Shown here one piece after another: positions 1 to 13,507 of a stretch of 64,000 nt of DNA. The stretch comes from Laburnicola sp. R22_1 (lineage: Eukaryota > Ascomycota > Dothideomycetes > Pleosporales > Didymosphaeriaceae). Under the pieces are notes generated by a model. The model had not been told where the DNA came from. It made no database searches and saw nothing but the letters and a program-made list of their open reading frames with translations. Each line of letters opens with the position of its first letter. Within the stretch, counting starts at the first letter, position 1. A program made the position numbers and the translations under genes. Location: positions 51,940 to 115,939 of the forward strand of contig JACONQ010000023.1 of the NCBI GenBank assembly GCA_014281115.1, given 5' to 3'.

Positions 1-429
1 AAACTAATACACTCTTACTAACTTATAGTAAGTAGAAAAGTATAGAAGTAGCCTCTTTTAATAAATCTTAGTGTAGTATAGTAACTACCTAGTATAACTA
101 GTAACTAATAAACTAATACACTCTTACTAACTTATAGTAGGCAAAAGAGTATTAAAGCAGCCTTTCTTAATAGACCTTAGCATAGTGTAATAACTGCCTA
201 GCATAACTAGTAACTAATAAACTAATATATCCTTACCTTTTTATAGTAGGTAAAGAAGTTATAATAGTAGCCTTATAAATCTTAGTGTAGTGTAATAACT
301 ACCTAGCATAACTAGTAACTAATAAACTAATACACCTTTACCTACTTATAGTAGGCAAAGAAGTTATAATAGTAGTCTTATAGACTTTAGCGTAGTATAA
401 TAACTATTTAGTATAACTAGTAACTAATA
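1..429. repeat. Tandem minisatellite, four ~105-109 bp units
   Basis: Four head-to-tail copies begin at 1, 110, 219 and 324, each opening with AAACTAATA and closing with ACTAGTAACTAAT. Units are 109, 109, 105 and about 106 bp and differ mostly by C/T and A/G changes. The array may continue to the left of the window. No coding potential is seen. Confidence 0.9.
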
Positions 430-2310
430 AAGTAAAACTTCTACTACTTTAATTGCCTATAGGTAGCATTTTAAAAAAGAAGTAGATATTATATTGCTAT
501 CTATAGCTAAATAAAAAGGTTAATCTTAGTATAATATAAGCGCAGTACATAGCCTTATAGGGTAAACCTCTTAGGAATAGCTGGTATAGTTAAAAGAGAT
601 AACTAAATTAAGACTATACTAAGATAGGGGATAAGGAAGAGACCTAAAGGACCCTTACTTATATAGTAGGCAGTGTAGGGCATAGGCCTACACTAACTAC
701 GCACTAATACTAACTAGAAAAGACGCCTTCTATAAGGTAAAAGGCGCTATTAAAGTGTAAAAGAAAAGGTAATAGTAAATAACTAGTAGGAAGGCAGACA
801 CAAACTGTTACACACATCTCTATAGATAAATCTAGAGTAGATATTTTTAGTTACTATAGATCTTTGCACTTTATAAGCTATATTTTAATATAGTAAGTTA
901 TACTTTACAGCCTTTAAAGTAGTAATTATTATATAATTTAATAAGACAATAGGAGTGTATTATTATTATGGCTTTTAGTAGTATTAAAAGTATATCTATA
1001 AGTATACGTAAGACTACTATAGTTTCACTATTTAGCCTTAGTAATAGATTATACTCTTACTAAAGTATATTAATATACTTATTTAAGCTTTATAGGATAG
1101 TAAGTTAAGAAGTAGTATTACTTAAAGATATTCATAGTTCTATGCAGTAGAATATTCTATTTATAGGGAGAGAGGTTAATTATAAGAGTTTTTGTAAGAA
1201 CTATCTATTTGGCAATATATTATTCTCTTAAAGAACTACAGCTAGCTTAATATTCCTTTCTATATAGTAAGACACCCTCTATACTAAGACAAATAAGGGG
1301 TACTTTAACTTTAAGCAACTTAATTTCTGCATGTATATTAATAATTACTATAGTTTTATATATATTTATATTATTTCCTTTACACTTAAATTATAAAGAG
1401 CTTTCTTTTTGCGTATAATAATATTCCTTTACTATAGCACTACTATTAAGCTCTTACTACTTATAATATATATAGAGGGTTCCTATCTAAACCTAAAAGT
1501 ATTATAATAGCCTAGTAAGTTATTATTAGTTTTATATCTGCTATTGCGCCTAAATTTATATAAAGTTACTATATTAATTAGTACTTTAGCTAGTACTAAA
1601 CAGCTCTATATACCCTACGTAATTACTATAGTATTAGAAAGAGAAACATTATAGACCTTTTAGTGTATAGTATAACGCTATAAGAGAAAGCGATAGATAT
1701 ACTAAAAATATATTAAAAAAGGTAAAGTAGTAAAATAGGTTAGGCTAGGCAAAAACTATTTGTTAGCATGTGTAAATTAGCCCCTTATACTAATAATAAG
1801 GTAGTTAATTATAAGATATACTAAGTACTAAAGTTAATAATAATATAATAGATAAAGATTGCCTATTTATACTATCTTTTTATTCTTATAAATATTTAAT
1901 TACTAGTTAAGACTTTAAGATTCGTTTACGCTATATTTATTCCTTGTCCTAAAGACACTATTGTTACTAAACGTGTAGTATTACGCCCCTACCTAGGAAA
2001 TCTAAATAATAACAACGCAGCTAGGTATAATAGCTAGATACTACTTAATATTAACAACTATATAGTTTATACTAAGAATATATAAATAGCTGCTATAGAA
2101 TTAGATTGCTATATTAAGAAGAATATAAATCTTAGTAAGTAGAAGTCTAGAATTAGTAGAATAAGCCTTATAATATAGATTGCCTTATACTAGTTTAGAT
2201 ATAAGATGCTTATAATTATTAAAAATAAGAACTAAAAGAATATAAATATTTTTATATAGTAAAAGTCTAGGTTAGTAGCTATATACTACTACGTAGCTTA
2301 TAATAGTTAC
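430..2310. other. AT-rich RIP-decayed DNA, no gene recognised
   Basis: This stretch has almost no CpA or TpG, very many TA steps and stop codons in all frames. It is presumably remains of transposons mutated by RIP, but I could not assign a family. Confidence 0.6.
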
Positions 2311-4277
2311 TAACGTACTTTGCACTTAAGTCGATTATTCTATTAAGTTAATTACTTTGCTAAGACTCTACTAAGTTCTATACTATTCACAATAGTATAG
2401 AGTTAACACAAACTATTTTTAATAGTCTAAATAGGCTAATCTATTTAGAATCTACTTCTATAGGCTGTCTATAGGTTATTTTATTATGCCTAGACTTGCT
2501 GCAGCATCTATAGCACCATTAAGCAGATTCGCCTCTATTAGCGCGCACCCTCTTCTTCGCCTTTTGCCTATTACTACGCGCTCTAAACTCCTTTAGAGTG
2601 GCTAGCCGCTAGCCCTCTTTAGCTATAAGGACTTTTTTACGGTATACTTACTTTCTTTTATATAATTTATATTATATAGCGGCCTTATTAGTAGCTTAAA
2701 GTTTAGTGTTGCGTTTAGTTATTAACACTAAAGAATGCCTTATTAGCTTAGCGCCTGTAATAAGCTTTTTACCACCTTAACTATATAAGTTAGGAAACTA
2801 TTTATATGCCTTTAAATTCTCTACTTAACTAGTGTTAATTGCAATCTAAATTCTATACTATTTTATAGAGTTTATAACTTCTATATACTATTATAAATAG
2901 TATAAAGTAGAGATGTACGCAGGCAAATATTAAGCTATAATATTATAACTTCTAGGTTATAGGACACTAGGCTAGCACCTTAAAAACCTTCTTTAATATT
3001 ACTTTTAGTAATTAAAGCCTTAAAAGCAGTAATAAAGTAAGGTAGGAACTTAATTTTAGTAATATGCATAATATAGTTGCGTATTAGATTCTTAGCTTTG
3101 CGCCTACATACGCCTTCTTTAATAGCGCAAAATAACCTATATTAAGTGGCTATAACAGGTGCGACAAATATAGAAGTATATAGAAAGTAATAATATTACT
3201 TTCTTTATAGTAATCCTAAAATTTAAGTAAGTTATAACTTTTATAGCTATTAATAATAAGTAAATATACTTTACTAGTAGTACGCCTCTTTATATGCTTA
3301 TTAAAGTGCTTTAGCTATTATAAACTAAGCATATTTATTGTCTAGCTATTCTTAGAAACTGCAATAACCTAATTATAAGGTAGATCTTTTTCCTTATACT
3401 AGGCAGAGAGGTAGTGCTTGCCCCTAAAGATAATAAAGAGTAGGATCTACTACCCTATTGCATTAATGCCTTAGATAACTATTATCTACTTCCTATTACC
3501 CTACTGCACCTACTTTAGCTATTTTTAACACTTAGAGCCTATAACTACTACTCTAGTTAATATTATACCTATTATAAAGCTAGACTTATTAAAATTATAG
3601 GTGTCTTTATCTAGAATACTATACTTAGCCTTTATATTCTCTATAAGCTAGAACTAGCCTTATATTATCTTAGAATTCTTCTAGAGGGCTCTCTTATAGT
3701 TATACTTTTAATTAAACTTAACTTAAAGCTTTAGCTAGCGCTTAATAAAGTTATAAGGCTACTTTTAGCTAACTAGCTTATAGTAGTGTGTAGCTAGTAA
3801 AGAATTAGCTATATCTTTTATAGCATTAAGCTAGGACAGAAATCCTTCCGCGTTTAGGTTAAGTATATACTATATGTGGCGTTAAATTAACTACCTAGGG
3901 GTAGCACGACAAAGGCTTTTATCTCAAATAATATGACAAAAAAGCAGAGCCCCTAAGTATACTATATAATTACCTACTTCTCTTTTATAGTAAGTTTTAT
4001 TTTATTAGGTATATAGTTATATGTAAATATTTTTCTAGTGTATTAGTTGCTAAGTGTACTTTGAAAGACGTTATAGAGGGCTATAGCGTGTTACTAAGAG
4101 AGCATTACGTCTTATTTAATAGCCTAAATTATAAGCTATATACGCGCTTTTTTAACGCTAGTAGTTTATTATATAGTTAAGGCATTGCGTTGTGCTATTA
4201 CTAATAGTACATTTTAGTAGGGTCTTAGCAAAGTAATTAACTTAATAGAATAATTAACTCGAGTGCTAAGTACGTTA
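2311..4277 (-). mobile_element. RIP-decayed pogo/Fot-like DNA transposon, copy 1
   Basis: The ends form a terminal inverted repeat of about 60 bp: the left end begins TAACGTACTTTGCAC and the right end is its reverse complement with a few changes. A second copy in the same orientation lies at 24832-26697. On the minus strand near 3360-3460 a decayed reading shows the pogo/Fot (DDE_1) pattern FIIF-x-GK-x-YLSA followed by YKEKDLPYN, with stops where Trp or Gln is expected. A basic tail reading RANRGESA near 2520-2560 would be the C-terminus. Length (1.97 kb, of which 92 bp is a later insertion with its duplicated target) fits the family. No functional transposase remains. The family assignment rests on short motifs; the inverted repeats and the second copy are directly visible. 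Confidence 0.75.
3876..3957 (-). mobile_element. Short SINE-like dispersed repeat, copy 1
   Basis: This is an 82-bp insertion inside the pogo/Fot copy at 2311-4277. It is flanked on both sides by the 10-bp duplication TATACTATAT (3866-3875 and 3958-3967). The matching position in the second transposon copy (near 26375-26388) has TATACTATAT once and no insert, so the empty site is preserved. The constant family end is GTGGCGTTAAATTAAC, here at the left. The other end is truncated after the CCCCT block. Four more copies are in the window. Confidence 0.85.
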
Positions 4278-4479
4278 CCTAAAGTTAAATCTCTAATTAA
4301 TAGCTACTTACTTTAAAGATAGTAGTTATACTAAGTAGGTACTAGAGGTATAGAGAATATATAAATATACAATTATACTATAGTATATTTATAGGTAATA
4401 TATAAAGTAAAGCTAGTAAAGTATTAAAGTGCTATTTAGTATTAGAAGTAAGAAGCGTATACGCAATTTATTATATATT

Positions 4480-4757
<278 letters not shown>

Positions 4758-7700
4758 GTATATGTGCGTGTCTATAGTAGGTTATTTAATATTTAATAAT
4801 ATAGTAGGTAGGCAAGAAAGTTAAAATATTATTATTATAGGGTTAGTTATCTTAGAAGCTAGGAGAAGACGTTAGAAAAACTTTAACGCGCTTTAGTCCT
4901 AGGGCCTAGCGCTTACACGTAATATTATATTATGTGGGCACTAGTAATATAATAAAAAAATATAGTAATTAAACGTAGTAGGGCTACTTAAAAACTAATA
5001 AGTAAAGGCAGTTTATACTTTTGCCTAGGAGGGATTACTATAGTATAATTTACTTATAGTAGCTAATAGATCTATAGCCATATAGAGCCTATTTAAGGCG
5101 CTTAGAATATATAATATCTAACTCTAGAATAAAGTATATATTACTAGCTTAGTATATCTAAAGGTAGCAATAATGCCTAACTTATAAGGTTGCAATGTTA
5201 AGTATTTATATTTATAGTAATTTGTTTATTTTCCTAAATTTATTAAGCTTTAGCATTAGGATATACTATTATATTAACTAATGCTTCTACTATAGCAAAT
5301 ATAGAGCTTAGCCTTATTATATTTAAGCTATTTAGAAATAAAATAAGTGCTAAAAGGCTAAATAAAAATAGGTATTATTATTTAAACGCTTCTTTTACTA
5401 AAAGCCTAAGTAGAAATATAATTATAACTAGGTCTTCTAAATAGCTTAGCAAATACCTATAATATTTACCTCTAACTAGCTAGGTAAGTTAGAGAAAGAT
5501 ATTAGCTATAAACTCTATTAATATAAATTATTAAAGTAATCTCTAGCACCTTATTTAGTCTATAAATAAAACTAAAAAAATAGTAGTTAAGAGAAAAGAA
5601 AAGAAAACTATTTAATAGCTAAAAAAGCGTAAACATAAGATATGCGTAGCTTTTTAATAGTGGCAACTATATAAATAATTAGCTTTTACAGCTTAGCTAA
5701 AGAATTAAATATACTCTTTAATTTTGTATTTTAAAGGACTTCTTTTATAGTTATATCACTTTACCTTTAATATTTTATAATTATATCCCTAAATATAAAG
5801 ACAGATTCTAAATTAAGATAGTAACCCTTAGAGAAAGTAATAGATACTTTATAATTAAGTAGATCCTTATTAAAGATCTTTATTGTGTGAAGATTCTAAC
5901 TAAGGTCGAGTTCGAAGTAGATCCTTATATAGCTTTAAGCTAGTTATTATCTTATAAATAGTAGAACTAAGAGTAAAAAGTTTAGTCCTTATTAAGATAT
6001 CTTTATAAGAAAGTTTGTAACTAGTCTTATAATAAATAAGTAGTAGAAGGTTATTAATAGCTAAGCTTAAAAAATTACTAAGCTTTATATTAAGATTATT
6101 ATTAAGAAAAATATTATTATATAATATATTGCTATAAAGTACACCCCTTAAATAAATAAATTATATAGTATTAGAAAGTTATTTAACCTAATAAAGCTTA
6201 AAAGAAAGTAAAACCTATTTCTATCTTAAAATATACTACCTAATAGATGTCTAGCTTATAAACTATAAGATAATAGCATTTTCTAAGGCGCTAAAATATT
6301 AAACAATATTATTATAGTTATAACTAAGACGCTAATAGACAAGCTTCTTCTATTTAAAGAAACGTAATTTTAATAGCGTAAAGAACTTAATAATAGTATT
6401 AAAATTTATAATAATTACTATAACACCTATACTAGCTAAATCCTTAATATCTAAACAAAGTAGCTATTATATAATAGACTTTTTCTTCCTGGGGTTAATC
6501 CGTGATGTTACGTAATTCTAGGCTGGCTGTTTAACTAACCACTATGTTATATAATTAATAATTTCTTTAATAATATTTTTACTCCAATAATAATAACAAT
6601 AATTATAATAGTAACTAACCTAGCTATTTTATTACTTTTTTATAGTAGATCTCCTCTTATAACTAGCGATTAGGCTGTATACTACCCCCTAGGATCTCGC
6701 TACTACTATCTATCTCTCCTATGCTCCCGCCGCCGCTTCTTACTCTTATCCTTACCCTTGTTACTCGCAGTCCTCTGCCTTAATAGTAGTCCTCTGCCTT
6801 AATAGTAGTCTAGATAATTACTATTATCTCAATAAGCTTCTTACGCTACTATTGTGTTTTTAGTATTTTATATATTATAATAAACTTTTTCTTCCCTTTA
6901 CTCTAGTCCTTGTCCTTATAGTCCTTATTACCTTTATTTTAAATTATAATTTTAACCTTTTATAGTATAATCTCTACATTATACTATTATTATATTATAA
7001 AGGCTATATCTCTTTTACTAATATTTATATACTAAAAAACTATTATATACTTTAGAATTTAAAGGTATAAGGCGTAGTAAATTAACCTAAAGATATTACT
7101 AATAGCGTACTTAAAGATAGGCTCTAGAGGCCCTTTTAATAATTCTTTTAGTTGTATAAGGTTACTAAATCTATAGGAATTATTCTTAACTTTGCCTAGC
7201 TAGTTGTCTATACCTTAACTAAATTTAATACTAGCTATATTACTATAGGTATTAGACTTAGACGTAATATTAGGTTACTAGAAAGTAGTTATTATATTAC
7301 TAGATATAATAGATAAACAGTTAAATTTAAAAGATATAGTGTTATATATTAAAGTAAAGATTTAGTATACTAGGTGTTGCTAATATTATAAAAGTAGACT
7401 TATATACGATATATATAGTAAACTATAGTTATACTATTATTAGGTTATAAATATAATAACTAAACTATAGTTAAGTGTTCTATTACTTACACTACTTCTA
7501 TAGTTGTAACTCTATAGTCTATTATAGCTCTCTAATAGTCTACTAGTTAAGAGATAATATATAACTTAGTTATGCCTAACTATTTATTAACTACTATTAT
7601 TAATACTACTCTATAGGAAGTTAAAAACAAAATTATTATTATTTTATATATATTTTATTACTACTACTATGTGCTAGGTACTAGGTTTTAGTGCCTCTAA

Positions 7701-8063
7701 TTTTACTCCTCTCTGTGTATAGTGCGAACTTAATCTTAGTTAGAATTTCTACACAATAAAGATCTTTAATATAATAGGCTTTTATATCTTTTTATATAAT
7801 ATCTTCTATAAAATTAACTAGTAATTAATTAAAGAGATAATATAGCGCCTAGTACAATTAACTTAAAGTAAAGAAAATAAGGTTAGTTAGAGAGAAAATA
7901 AGATTAGTTAGAGAAGTGTAAGGTTAGTTAGAGAGGTATAAGGTTAGTTAAAGAGGTGTAAGGTTAGTATAAGAGAAGTAGTTAAAGGTAAGGCGTAGTA
8001 GACAACACTAGGATAAAAATAATAATTTTTAAAAACAAATATTTTCCTTAATATTCTTATTTT
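4758..8063. other. RIP-decayed repeat DNA, no intact gene
   Basis: AT-rich, CpA/TpG-poor sequence with stops in every frame. Two segments match a repeat seen better preserved at 16326-16500: a short piece around 5870-5925 and a longer inverted copy at 7628-7772. A less mutated patch lies at 6485-6540 and another, with C-rich stretches, at 6690-6800; neither could be identified. Confidence 0.6.
7628..7772 (-). repeat. LTR-retrotransposon-like fragment, inverted copy
   Basis: Read on the minus strand this matches 16326-16500 closely: a block ending in GTGTAGAAATTCTAACTAAG, then CACTATACACAGAGAGGAG, then GGCACTAAAACCTAGTACC. Differences are mainly C to T or G to A, as expected of RIP. The layout could be the end of an LTR plus leader of a copia-like element, but no terminal pairs were found. 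Confidence 0.5.
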
Positions 8064-8074
8064 ATAAGCTACTA

Positions 8075-8220
8075 CAGTTGGAACGCGCTTTTTTTGTAAT
8101 CACATCACCTTTTTACGCTCTTTTTAATTACTAAGCAGGGGGCTCTGCTTTTTTGTTATGTTATTTAAGATAAAAGCCTTTATTGTTCTACCCCTAGGTA
8201 GTTAATTTAACAACACACAC
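8075..8220 (+). mobile_element. Short SINE-like dispersed repeat, copy 2
   Basis: A 146-bp copy flanked by an exact 11-bp duplication ATAAGCTACTA (8064-8074 and 8221-8231). It begins CAGTTGGAACGCGC, runs through T-rich blocks and a GGGGGCTCTGC motif, and ends CCCCTAGGTAGTTAATTTAA followed by a short CA-rich tail. It lies just outside the Tc1-like element that starts at 8278. Confidence 0.85.
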
Positions 8221-9574
8221 ATAAGCTACTAATTAGTAAAGCTATATATTAAAAAAGAAGTACCTAACTTTATAGTACAGTGGGGTGCAATAAAAAAAGT
8301 CACTTAACAAATTACCTTTTCTAAAGTCTTATAGCTTCCTTATTAGGTTAGCTAAAAATATAAAAAATATATTATTTTAAAGGGACGGTTTAGGGGATTA
8401 TACCTAGGCCATTAGTAAGCACTTAGTCAGTCTAGGGTAAAAGTAATTTAGGGGTATAATAGGGGTAAAAAAACTCTAACTTTAGAAGAGTATAACTTTT
8501 TATCTAAGATACAGAATTAGCTAATACTTATATATAGTATAATATATCCTTCCCCTAATCTCTCCATGAATTTTTAGTATAGATTTACTGCTATTATTTT
8601 TAATTATCTTAGATTTAAGGAATTTTAGTAATCTATTAAGAAACTAGTAATTAAGTAATATTTAATATAATAAATAGTATATTTTAGCTTATTTATAGGC
8701 CCTAGATTATATATATATAGATTATATATAAATATTATTATTCTATTAAAGTATTTAATATAGGTGCACTAAAATTATTATTAAAAAGTCTATAGTATTA
8801 GGATTACTAATACTTATTACTAATATAATATTACAGGATTACTCTAACTATATAATAGAGTATATATATATATATATTAAACTATATTTATATATATAGT
8901 ATAGCTTATATAATTAAGTAAGTAAATTTTATTTTGTTTTAATTAGGCTAAAGCGTCTATTACTTTAGAGATTATAGATTAATATTACTAATACTATTAT
9001 TATAGGTTACGAGTACTCTATATTATATATATATATATAGTATTTATAAACTATATATAAAAAGACCTCTAGAAAAAGACTAAGTCTACTAGTATAAAAA
9101 GGTCTACATTTTTAAACTTAAATATATTCTTTATTATAAGGCCTATTAGAATAAGAGAAAGTTAGTTTTAACTAGAATAATAAGGCCAATAAAGCTATAG
9201 TTCTAGTTTATACTTATTTAGCTATTAGTAAATATAATTTAGAAGGAAAATAGGGATACAAAAACTATAACTTTAGAGTAATATAACTTTTTAATTAATA
9301 CATAGAAATAGTTTTTTTTTAATATAGTATAGGTTTAGGTCTGTAGGATAGTTCTATAGTTTTATACTATAGGGTTATTATCTATATTATTTAGTATTTA
9401 ATAGTGTATTAATAATATTAAATATTAATAAAATAGTAATAAAGTAATATATAATATATTACTAATACGTAGTATAATACCCTTTAGCCGCTATAATAGC
9501 GTTATAACGCCTAGGTCAAGATAATATACAATTATCTATATCCTTTGGGGAATTAAAGCCCACTCCTCTAGTAT

Positions 9575-12039
9575 AGTGTTAAAACTATATTAGTAAGCAA
9601 AATAAATAATAAAATAACATGTTAGAATTTCGCTGTTATAATAAAAGATAAATAGATAAATAACTATAAGCTACCTAAAAATAAACTAAAATAGTCGTTC
9701 CGACAATAAGTTGCAATTAAAGCCAAAGTCAACTTTAAGTAACGCACAAAAAGTTTACTAAAAGATAATTGTAAGAAATCCAATATTATATGTATTAATT
9801 TACTTAAAACTAAAACCAAAATATTATATAAAACTAACCTAATAAATATTATAAAATACGCTATCGTAATATAAATAAGCTCGTAATTAATTTTTCTAAA
9901 TCAATAACTTTTGACAAACTTGTCGCAATCAAGCGCTTTAACAATTTTGAGCAATTGCTAAAAAGAATATACTAAACAAGGCAATATTATATGTATTAAA
10001 TTACTTATTACTAAAAACAAAATATAACATATAAAAGACTTGTTTTATAATATAAAATACATTAGCGTATAATAAACTAAGGAGTAATAAATTATGCTAA
10101 AATAAGGCGTTTATTATTAACGTCACAACTAAGCAATAGTAAAACAAAGTTTGCAATAGCTCGCATATAAAACACTAGTTTGCATATAAAACACTAGTTT
10201 GTATATAAAACACTAGTTTGCATATAAAACACTAGTTTGCATATAAAACACTAGTTTGCATATAAAACACTAGTTTGCATATAAAACACTAGTTTGCATA
10301 TAATAGCTTGCATATAAAACACTAGTCTGCATATAAAACAATAGCTCGCATATAAAACACTATTGCATATAAAACACTAGTTCAAACATTAGTTTAAAAC
10401 ACTAGCACGCATAAAAGTTAAAGGCATAATTAAACTATACAAAACTAAGTGTTCGTTAGTCTAAATTATTTTGTATATAGATTGCTAGGTAGCCAGTTTA
10501 TTAAAATAAATCAACCAGTTTAACAATACCAACTCGATCACCTTCTTATCTATTTATCCACTTTTCACAATACTAAAAGTTATTAGCGCCTATAGCACTA
10601 TAAGTACTGGGTATAGGCTTTTAAAAAACTATTTTATTTATTATTAGCTTAACTACTTTATTTCTTAAGGCGCAAATATCCTTGTACTATTTTTTAATAA
10701 TATACTTATTAAAATAATTAATTTCTATAGTATATTTACACTATTTGTTTTTTATAAGCTATAAATAAAGTTTAGTTATTAACACTTACACCTTTTACTT
10801 AGCTATGGCTTCTTTAAGTAGTTTAGTATTACAAAGCTAAAAAAACTTAAAGCTAATAGAATAATATATAAAGTACTAGGACTTTTAAATTATAACTTAA
10901 TTCTTTTAGATCTAGTATAAAAGTGTTAGACTTTATATACCTCTTTAATAGTATTAGCCTAGATATAAATATAGTTTTGCTACTAGCTTATAGGGTATTC
11001 TACTTTTAACTAGCTTTACTTAGTACGGTATATTATATAACCTACTTTATATATAGATCTTCTTTAAATCCTAAGCTATAATTAGTTAAGTATTATTTTA
11101 AGATAATAGCTTTAAAAGGCTACGCTAGTGTACTACTATAGTAAGTAATTCTATAGCAATATTTCTATTTAATAGAAATAGGGTATTATTTTCTATAGCA
11201 CCCCTAAAAATAGTAAAATATTAATTCTTAGCTATAATACTACTTATTTATATCTAACACCTAGTATTATAAGCTACTATACTTACTACGCTAAATAGCC
11301 TAAATTTATATTTAACTTATTAGGTTACTATAATATCTTTATTTAACATTTATATAATATAACTTATATACTTAATTATTACTTATTTAAATAGTTACTA
11401 CGCCTAGTATAAATAGATAGTACTATAGTTATTTATCTTTACGTAGTAGCTATTTAGTATAGTTACTATATATATAGTTTATAGTGCCTATATATATATT
11501 TAGCTTAGAGTAACTTAAATATAAGCTAGTAAGTTTATGTTTAGAAGTAGATACTTAATACTAGGGGTTTATCTAATAATTTTCTAGCTATAGTAAAATA
11601 GGGGATCTTATTATCCCTTTAATACTTTTAGGCTATCTATATTATTTAGAGTATCTCTTTTATCTTAAAGTATAACTTTACATTTAGATTTCTCTACTTT
11701 TTACTATTAGGAAATATCTTTCTCTATAATCTATTAATGTAAGGGATTTATAGCTAGTAATATTTTATAAAGTATTTTTAGGCTGTTTTATAAAAAGATT
11801 ATATTATTAGATATAATTTCTAGTTTTATTATAGCTAGCTTCTTTATATTTATAAAATTCTATTTATTAAACTATAGTCCTACCCTCTTTTATAATCTAT
11901 TATAGTGAATACGTGGATTTTTTTAGTCGAAGTAGGCGCGCCAAGCTCGCTTAGCGAGCTTGGGCCAACACGCTAACCCCTTTTATTAATACTACCTTGA
12001 AACGCTTTTCTGTGTTAACAACAGTAGAAGGGTTAACTA
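9575..12039 (-). repeat. Left arm of a 2.46-kb inverted repeat pair
   Basis: The arm is nearly identical, in reverse orientation, to 16746-19212; long stretches differ only by homopolymer length. Read on the minus strand it starts GTTAACCCTTCTAC and ends GTTTTAACA. In the left copy a CTATA occurs on each side, a possible 5-bp target duplication. It interrupts the Tc1-like transposase, so it arrived later. It contains a 19-bp minisatellite, the palindrome AAGCTCGCTTAGCGAGCTT (11952-11970) and, at 11905-11945, a stretch resembling a fungal hAT terminus. Part of it (9575-10600) has many CpA/TpG, unlike its surroundings. No open frame or known class was recognised. Confidence 0.9.
10163..10382. 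repeat. 19-bp minisatellite in the left arm
   Basis: About ten imperfect copies of a 19-bp unit, GCATATAAAACACTAGTTT, in tandem. The mirrored array is at 18405-18624 in the right arm. Confidence 0.95.
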
Positions 12040-13507
12040 TAGGGGGTGGTGAAAGAGATTAATTTTCTCTTTTTCAAAGAAATCCAAAACTAATTTAGTT
12101 TTATGGATTTTGGCGTTATCTTGTTAAAATTGCCACCCTAGACTAGTATTAATATATAAAGCCTTATAAATTATTTAAAATATATTATATAGTAATATAT
12201 ATTATATTAAAAATTTAAAAAGAGGTAAAAAAGGTATATAAGGACTTACCCCTTTTAACTATAGGTTTAACTGTAGGTATAAGGATTTTATTTAAATAAT
12301 CCATATTAGTAAAGCTAGTAGACTAATTGGGAGTTTTAACAAACTCTAATCTAGATCTACTGCCTATCTAAATTGCTCCCCAGATTTGAATAGTAATATC
12401 GCGGGCTATTTTTAAATTAGTATAATAGTTATTAAAAAATAAAATTATAAAACGATAGAGAAAAAAGAAGATATTTCTAAGTTAGGTAGAATTTTAAAAT
12501 ACTTACTAGAATTTTTAGTAGAAAGTATTTCTTTCCCAACTTTACTATTTCCTTTATTTCGATAGTATTCACCCCTACTACTATGCCCCCTTTATATTGT
12601 TGACTCATCAGAAAATATAACTTCAGAAAAGTCTATATTTTCTATATTTTTAACTCTTTCTTTAGCAAATAATAATCTATTATTAGCTTTTTTTTTAAAT
12701 AAAGGCTTTTTAGTAGCCTTATTAAAAGAATAACCCTCCTCTTTTAAGAAGTACTATAAAGTTCTTTAAGCTACTCCTAGATTATTTTCTAATAATAATC
12801 TTTTATTTTCTTTCTTAGGGCTTTTAATTAAATCCCTATTAATAACTCTTCTACCCCTAGAGGTTATCTTAGAAACCCTTCCTTTACTAACTCTTTTTAT
12901 ATTATAATTCTCCTTTTCCTTCTCTTTAATACGATGAATAGTATTCTTTATACTTTTAAGGGTTTATTTAAAGTAGTAGCAATAGTAGAATTAGGCGTTT
13001 TAGCCTTTAAAAGAAGAAGAATGTTAGATTCAAGTGTGGTGGATTTTAGAGCCATTTTAAGGATTTAAGAAAGAAGAATTTAGATCTAGAAAGATATTAT
13101 TATAAACTAAAAGCTTTCTAAGAAATTATATAATTAGTCCTTATATAAGTATATTCTAAATTTTTATACCTAAAATATAAAAAAGTTAGAGAGAAGACTT
13201 AGCTTAAGAATGTGCTTACATAATCTACCTTAAACCTAGAATGGCTAGTTAAAATTTAAAATACAACTAAACATTAATTAAAAAGTTATAGAGCTCTAAA
13301 TATAGAGTTAAAAAAGGGTTAGGTTTAAGATTATATATGCCAAGGTCTATGCTTTGTTAGCTAATACTCTATTCATAGCCAAATCCTCCTCAACGTTCTC
13401 TTTAAAATAAGCTATTTAGTATATTTGCAGCTAATTTATTGAATAAGTTATAAGACTTTTAAAAAGATAACTTTCTAAGTGACTTTTTTTTATTGCACCC
13501 CACTGTA

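Larger units (their letters stand above)
9462..13055 (-). pseudogene. Tc1-like DDE transposase, broken, with two apparent introns
   Basis: The minus-strand reading starts at an ATG at 13055 (MALKSTTLESN) and runs through a helix-turn-helix-type N-terminus. A frameshift near codon 38 and several stops follow. At 12600-12640 it reads VIFSDES, the first-aspartate motif of Tc1 transposases. A canonical intron follows (donor GTAAGT near 12520, acceptor AAATAG near 12410), after which the frame resumes with QIWGAI. A second intron begins with GTAAGT after the KPIVKRG segment (near 12260). The next exon carries QDNAKIH with the second catalytic aspartate and ends HHPxYS at about 12040. The gene is then interrupted by the inserted repeat. 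The C-terminal part resumes at 9574 with ILEEWALIPQ and a decayed SxPRRxxAxIxAKG block, stopping at 9462. The PDLNPIE segment with the third acidic residue is missing, so roughly 40-50 codons were lost at the insertion. This is a dead gene, but unusually readable for its AT content. Confidence 0.85.
8278..13505 (-). mobile_element. Tc1-like DNA transposon with a nested 2.46-kb insertion
   Basis: Both ends carry an inverted repeat beginning CAGTGGGGTGCAATAAAA, with a TA on each outer side (8276-8277 and 13506-13507) as expected of Tc1/mariner insertion. A decayed transposase is on the minus strand. The block 9575-12039 is an unrelated repeat inserted in the 3' part of the gene. Without it the element is about 2.76 kb. 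Confidence 0.88.

Noticed and set aside
10163..10382. Regular repeats considered as a CRISPR array
   Set aside because: The 19-bp units are directly adjacent with no unique spacers, and the sequence is fungal; it is a minisatellite.
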